DNA of 9,868 bases. It comes from Lachnospiraceae bacterium (lineage in GTDB: Bacteria > Bacillota > Clostridia > Lachnospirales > Lachnospiraceae). Made by a program: the position numbers and the translations under genes. A model generated the notes under the pieces. That model saw nothing but the letters and a program-made list of their open reading frames with translations, did not search any database and was not told the origin of the DNA. The stretch covers positions 1,569 to 11,436 of the forward strand of contig DPJQ01000133.1 of the NCBI GenBank assembly GCA_003542935.1. The letters are read 5' to 3'. Positions 7,307-9,868 of the stretch are shown here, piece after piece; the first letter of the stretch is position 1; each line of letters opens with the position of its first letter.

Positions 7307-8641
7307 ATGAATATCATTTTACTTTCCGGCGGAAGCGGAAAACGCCTCTGGCCTCTGTCCAACGATGTGCGGAGCAAGCAGTTTATTAAGCTTTTGAAAA
7401 ATGATCAGGGCGGGTATGAGTCCATGCTCCAGCGAGTGTACCGCCAAATTACGGCGGTGGATGCGGAGGCGAATATCACAATCGCAACCAGCAAATCCCA
7501 GGCGAGCGCCATCAAAAACCAGCTGGGCGGGAAGGTTTCTATCTGTGTGGAGCCGTGCCGCCGGGACACTTTTCCGGCGGTTCTGCTGGCAGCGGCCTAT
7601 CTCCATGACGAGCTGGGGGTTGATGGAAACGAGGCTGTGGTGGTCTGCCCTGTGGATCCTTATGTAGACTGTACTTACTACGAATCTGTCAAAAAGCTGC
7701 AGGAACTTGCGGAATCAGGCGGCGCCAATCTGACACTGATGGGTATCGAGCCGGTGTACCCCAGTGAAAAATACGGCTATATTATACCGGAAGACGGAGA
7801 GGACATAAGCAGAGTCAGGGAATTCCGAGAGAAACCGGATATGGAAACCGCAAAAAGATATCTGGCGCAAAACGCGCTATGGAATGCAGGAATTTTTGCT
7901 TTCCGGTTAGATTATCTCCTGGACAAGGGCCGCACCATGACCAGTTTTGAAGATTATCGGGATTTATTTAACCGTTATAGCAGCCTGGCAAAAATCAGCT
8001 TTGATTATGCTGTCGCTGAGAAAGAATCCAGTATCCAGGTTTTGCGATACAGAGGGGACTGGAGGGATGTCGGGACATGGAACATGATGGCGGAGGTCAT
8101 GGCCGACCGCGTCAAAGGCAGGGCCATGTTGGATGATGCCTGTGAGAACACACATGTGGTTAATGAACTGAATATCCCCATTCTCTGCATGGGCTGCCGG
8201 GATATGGTTGTCGCGGCCAGCGGTGACGGCATTCTGATCTCGGACAGGGAGCGCAGCGGGTATATGAAGCCCTATGTGGAGAAAATTGAGACGGGAGCGA
8301 GGTATGCCGAAAAGTCCTGGGGGACCTATACGGTCATAGATGTACAGCCTGGTTCCATGACCATTAAAGTATCCATGAAGGCAGGGGAGCGCATGAGTTA
8401 TCATATGCACAACGACCGTGAGGAAGTGTGGACCGTTGTTTCCGGCCGGGGAAAGGCGGTGGTGGACGGGATGGAACAGATGCTTCGCGTGGGCGATGTG
8501 GTCACGATCGCGCCAGGTTGTAAACATACCGTGGAAGCCGTTACGGACTTGGATATGGTGGAGGTTCAGCTGGGCGAGGAGATCAGTGTGGGAGATAAAA
8601 TCAAGTTTCCGATGGAGCAGGCAGCGAGACAAAGATTGTAG
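7307..8641 (+). CDS. manC: Mannose-1-phosphate guanylyltransferase with C-terminal cupin domain
   Basis: Makes GDP-mannose from mannose-1-P and GTP. The N-terminal nucleotidyltransferase domain begins LLSGGSGKRLWPLS (residues 5-18), followed by KQF at 24-26, the GTP/metal-binding signature of this family. FREKPD (173-178) and WNAGIFAF (from 192) are the expected sugar-phosphate-binding segments, and WRDVGTW follows. The C-terminal third, from about residue 335, is a cupin (KSWGTYTVIDVQPG then MSYHMHNDREEVW at 363-375), as in bifunctional type II PMI/GMP enzymes. Total length 444 is slightly below the common 460-480. The usual metal-binding glutamine of the cupin motif is histidine here, so isomerase activity is uncertain. 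The start ATG has AGGAGGT eight bases upstream. Position between the mutase and manA makes the pathway role clear. Confidence 0.94.
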   Translation: MNIILLSGGSGKRLWPLSNDVRSKQFIKLLKNDQGGYESMLQRVYRQITAVDAEANITIATSKSQASAIKNQLGGKVSICVEPCRRDTFPAVLLAAAYLHDELGVDGNEAVVVCPVDPYVDCTYYESVKKLQELAESGGANLTLMGIEPVYPSEKYGYIIPEDGEDISRVREFREKPDMETAKRYLAQNALWNAGIFAFRLDYLLDKGRTMTSFEDYRDLFNRYSSLAKISFDYAVAEKESSIQVLRYRGDWRDVGTWNMMAEVMADRVKGRAMLDDACENTHVVNELNIPILCMGCRDMVVAASGDGILISDRERSGYMKPYVEKIETGARYAEKSWGTYTVIDVQPGSMTIKVSMKAGERMSYHMHNDREEVWTVVSGRGKAVVDGMEQMLRVGDVVTIAPGCKHTVEAVTDLDMVEVQLGEEISVGDKIKFPMEQAARQRL

Positions 8642-8655
8642 GGAAGTTACTTTTT

Positions 8656-8690
8656 ATGGCTCAGGAATGCGCATTCCGTGAGAATATGAA
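8656..8690. repeat. Perfect 14-bp palindrome in the manC-manA gap
   Basis: GGAATGCGCATTCC (8664-8677) is a perfect inverted repeat, flanked by CTCA (8660-8663) and TGAG (8679-8682), which also pair if G8678 bulges. No T-run follows, so it does not look like an intrinsic terminator. In RNA it could form a short hairpin before the manA ribosome binding site; in DNA it could be a dimeric protein site. The function is unknown. Confidence 0.5.
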
Positions 8691-8722
8691 TCAGGAGTGA
8701 GAGGCGCGAAGAGGAGGCAGTT

Positions 8723-9688
8723 ATGGAAATTCTGAAATTGTTTCCGGCGGGAAAGGACTATCTCTGGGGCGGGACAAGGCTGAGGGAGGAATACGGCAAG
8801 AATATCAATCTCACCCCTCTTGCGGAGACATGGGAATGTTCCGTTCATCCAGATGGACCAAGCATGGTAGCCACCGGGACATTCAGAGGGAAGACGCTGG
8901 CGGAGGTTTTGGAACAGCACCCTGAATACCTTGGGACAAAAGCCGGGGACGGCGGGCTTCCGGTGCTGGTCAAATTTATTGACGCGAGGGAAAAGCTTTC
9001 CGTACAGGTGCATCCAGATGATGCGTATGCCAGAAAACATGGCTGGCCAAACGGCAAAACGGAAATGTGGTATGTGGTCGACGCGGAAGAGGGCGCGAGC
9101 CTGATCTACGGTTTCCGGCACAAAGTGACGGCGGAAATCCTTCGCAGGGCAGTGGAGACAGGGACATTGGACAGGCATCTGCAGAAAGTGGAAGTCCACC
9201 GGGGCGATACCTATTTTGTCCCTTCCGGGACTGTGCACGGCATAGGGGCCGGAATCCTGATTGCGGAGATACAGGAGAATTCCAATGTGACATTCCGCGT
9301 ATATGATTATGACCGTGTGAACCGGAACGGGCAGAAAAGGGAGCTTCATTTTGACCGGGCGGTTCAGGTGATGGATATGGGTGTGGCGGAAAGCGTTATG
9401 CAGAAACCCAGGATGGTCAGGTATTACGCGGGATGCTCCCGGGAGCTGCTCTGCAGGTGTAAATATTTTGAGACGGAACGTATCCAGGTCACCAAGGGCT
9501 TCTCGTTTTCCGTGACGGAGCATTCCTTTCAGATTTTGTTGTGCCTGGACGGATACGGCCAGGTAGAAACGATGGACGGAGAGCAGAAGCCCATGCGGTT
9601 TTGCAGGGGGGAAACGATGTTTTTGCCGGCAGATCTGGGGAGATGCCTGGTGATTGGTGAAACGACATTGCTGAAAATTCGCTGCTGA
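8723..9688 (+). CDS. manA: Mannose-6-phosphate isomerase, class I (zinc-dependent)
   Basis: Interconverts fructose-6-P and mannose-6-P in the cytosol, feeding the mutase and manC just upstream. The protein is a type I PMI cupin of the short bacterial form (321 residues, close to the Bacillus enzymes). Expected zinc ligands are visible: Q95 and H97 in QVHPDD, E114 in KTEMWYV, and H172 in GTVHGIGAG. The segment EIQENSNVTFRVYDYDR is the family signature. The C-terminal residues form the second cupin half, with hydrophobic strands and no obvious extra domain. The start ATG has AGGAGG at 8712-8717, five bases away, slightly tight but strong. It is the last recognisable gene of the operon. It may partly duplicate the cupin domain of ManC, or replace an isomerase function lost there. 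Confidence 0.94.
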   Translation: MEILKLFPAGKDYLWGGTRLREEYGKNINLTPLAETWECSVHPDGPSMVATGTFRGKTLAEVLEQHPEYLGTKAGDGGLPVLVKFIDAREKLSVQVHPDDAYARKHGWPNGKTEMWYVVDAEEGASLIYGFRHKVTAEILRRAVETGTLDRHLQKVEVHRGDTYFVPSGTVHGIGAGILIAEIQENSNVTFRVYDYDRVNRNGQKRELHFDRAVQVMDMGVAESVMQKPRMVRYYAGCSRELLCRCKYFETERIQVTKGFSFSVTEHSFQILLCLDGYGQVETMDGEQKPMRFCRGETMFLPADLGRCLVIGETTLLKIRC

Positions 9689-9706
9689 TTATGAGGAGTG
9701 AACGGC

Positions 9707-9742
9707 ATGGGGTGTCACGGAAGGGGATCCCATCCAAAATAA
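9707..9742 (+). other. Possible 11-codon mini-ORF after manA
   Basis: ATG 9707 is preceded by AGGAG (9693-9697) at nine bases and reads MGCHGRGSHPK before TAA. The good ribosome binding site is the only support. Its 3' half overlaps the left arm of the following hairpin. It may be the remnant start of a lost gene or chance; I do not recognise the peptide. Confidence 0.2.
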
Positions 9743-9759
9743 AAACAGGATGCCCCTTT
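9721..9759 (+). terminator. Candidate intrinsic terminator of the polysaccharide operon
   Basis: AAGGGGATCC (9721-9730) pairs with GGAT-CCCCTT (9748-9751 and 9753-9758) with G9752 bulged, giving a 10-bp stem and an A-rich 17-base loop. It is followed only by TTATC, a weak T-tract. The position 33 bases after the manA stop fits the operon end, but termination strength is doubtful. Confidence 0.45.
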
Positions 9760-9762
9760 ATC

Positions 9763-9817
9763 AAAACGCCAGAAGCCAGTCAAGGCTGAAATCCCTGCCT
9801 TGACGGGCTTCTGGCGT
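9763..9817 (-). terminator. Long-stem hairpin, probable terminator for a convergent gene
   Basis: ACGCCAGAAGCC (9766-9777) pairs with GGCTTCTGGCGT (9806-9817), and after one A/G mismatch GTCAAGGC (9779-9786) pairs with GCCTTGAC (9797-9804). This makes 20 base pairs around a 10-base loop. On the minus strand the stem runs straight into TTTTGAT, as in an intrinsic terminator; on the plus strand no T-run follows. It may still stop transcription from both sides. Confidence 0.6.
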
Positions 9818-9821
9818 GAAT

Positions 9822-9868
9822 TTACATGATATTACCGCCAATTCCCGTAAATCTAAACAGGCTGCTTT
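9822..9868 (-). CDS. Possible C-terminus of a convergent gene (5' part outside window)
   Basis: Read on the minus strand from the right edge, one frame gives SSLFRFTGIGGNIM and then TAA at 9824-9822. The stop lies only four bases before the long hairpin and its minus-strand T-run, the layout expected for the end of a gene. With 14 codons visible the product cannot be identified and chance cannot be excluded; the argument rests on position, not on protein similarity. Confidence 0.28.
   Translation of the reverse strand, partial: SSLFRFTGIGGNIM

Noticed and set aside
7964..8632. 222-codon minus-strand open frame opposite manC
   Set aside because: It is antisense to the cupin region of ManC, with a histidine-rich, low-plausibility translation.
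8656..8700. 14-codon open frame MAQECAFRENMNQE in the manC-manA gap
   Set aside because: It has no convincing ribosome binding site and consists largely of the palindrome.
8654..9523. 289-codon minus-strand open frame opposite manA
   Set aside because: It is the antisense shadow of a manA gene whose zinc ligands and family signature are clear. Its translation is rich in H, P, R and F with no recognisable motif.

Overview
The window is a single-direction (+ strand) gene block of a Gram-positive, Firmicutes-type organism. The strong AGGAGG-like ribosome binding sites, short intergenic gaps and codon style suggest a gut Clostridia/Lachnospiraceae member, but that placement is inference. All eight supported genes belong to surface or exopolysaccharide biosynthesis. 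There is no sign of rRNA, tRNA, CRISPR or an insertion sequence.

Left part (1-5515), assembly and tailoring genes: a GT4 glycosyltransferase cut by the left window edge, a full-length GT4 paralogue (758-2206), a GT32-like DXD glycosyltransferase (about 2266-3270), GDP-mannose 4,6-dehydratase Gmd (3354-4394) and an FkbM-type methyltransferase (4391-5515). Four of these five proteins also carry a small Rossmann-like module of about 95 residues with a YGxG start. It sits at the C-terminus of the three glycosyltransferases and at the N-terminus of the methyltransferase. This recurring add-on is the most unusual feature of the window.

Right part (5582-9688), GDP-mannose supply genes: a long-form phosphohexomutase, mannose-1-phosphate guanylyltransferase with a C-terminal cupin (ManC), and a class I mannose-6-phosphate isomerase (ManA). 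Together they can take fructose-6-P to mannose-6-P, mannose-1-P and GDP-mannose. Gmd then gives GDP-4-keto-6-deoxy-D-mannose. The enzyme that would finish the sugar (a reductase to GDP-L-fucose or GDP-D-rhamnose, or an aminotransferase to GDP-perosamine) is not in the window. The final 6-deoxy sugar therefore cannot be named.

After manA, 180 bases hold two hairpins. The second is a long stem with a T-run only on the minus strand, right behind a possible C-terminus of a convergent gene entering from the right edge. The polysaccharide operon therefore probably ends here. Base composition is uneven: the methyltransferase gene is strikingly A/T-rich beside the G/C-richer mutase, manC and manA genes, suggesting a mosaic locus.
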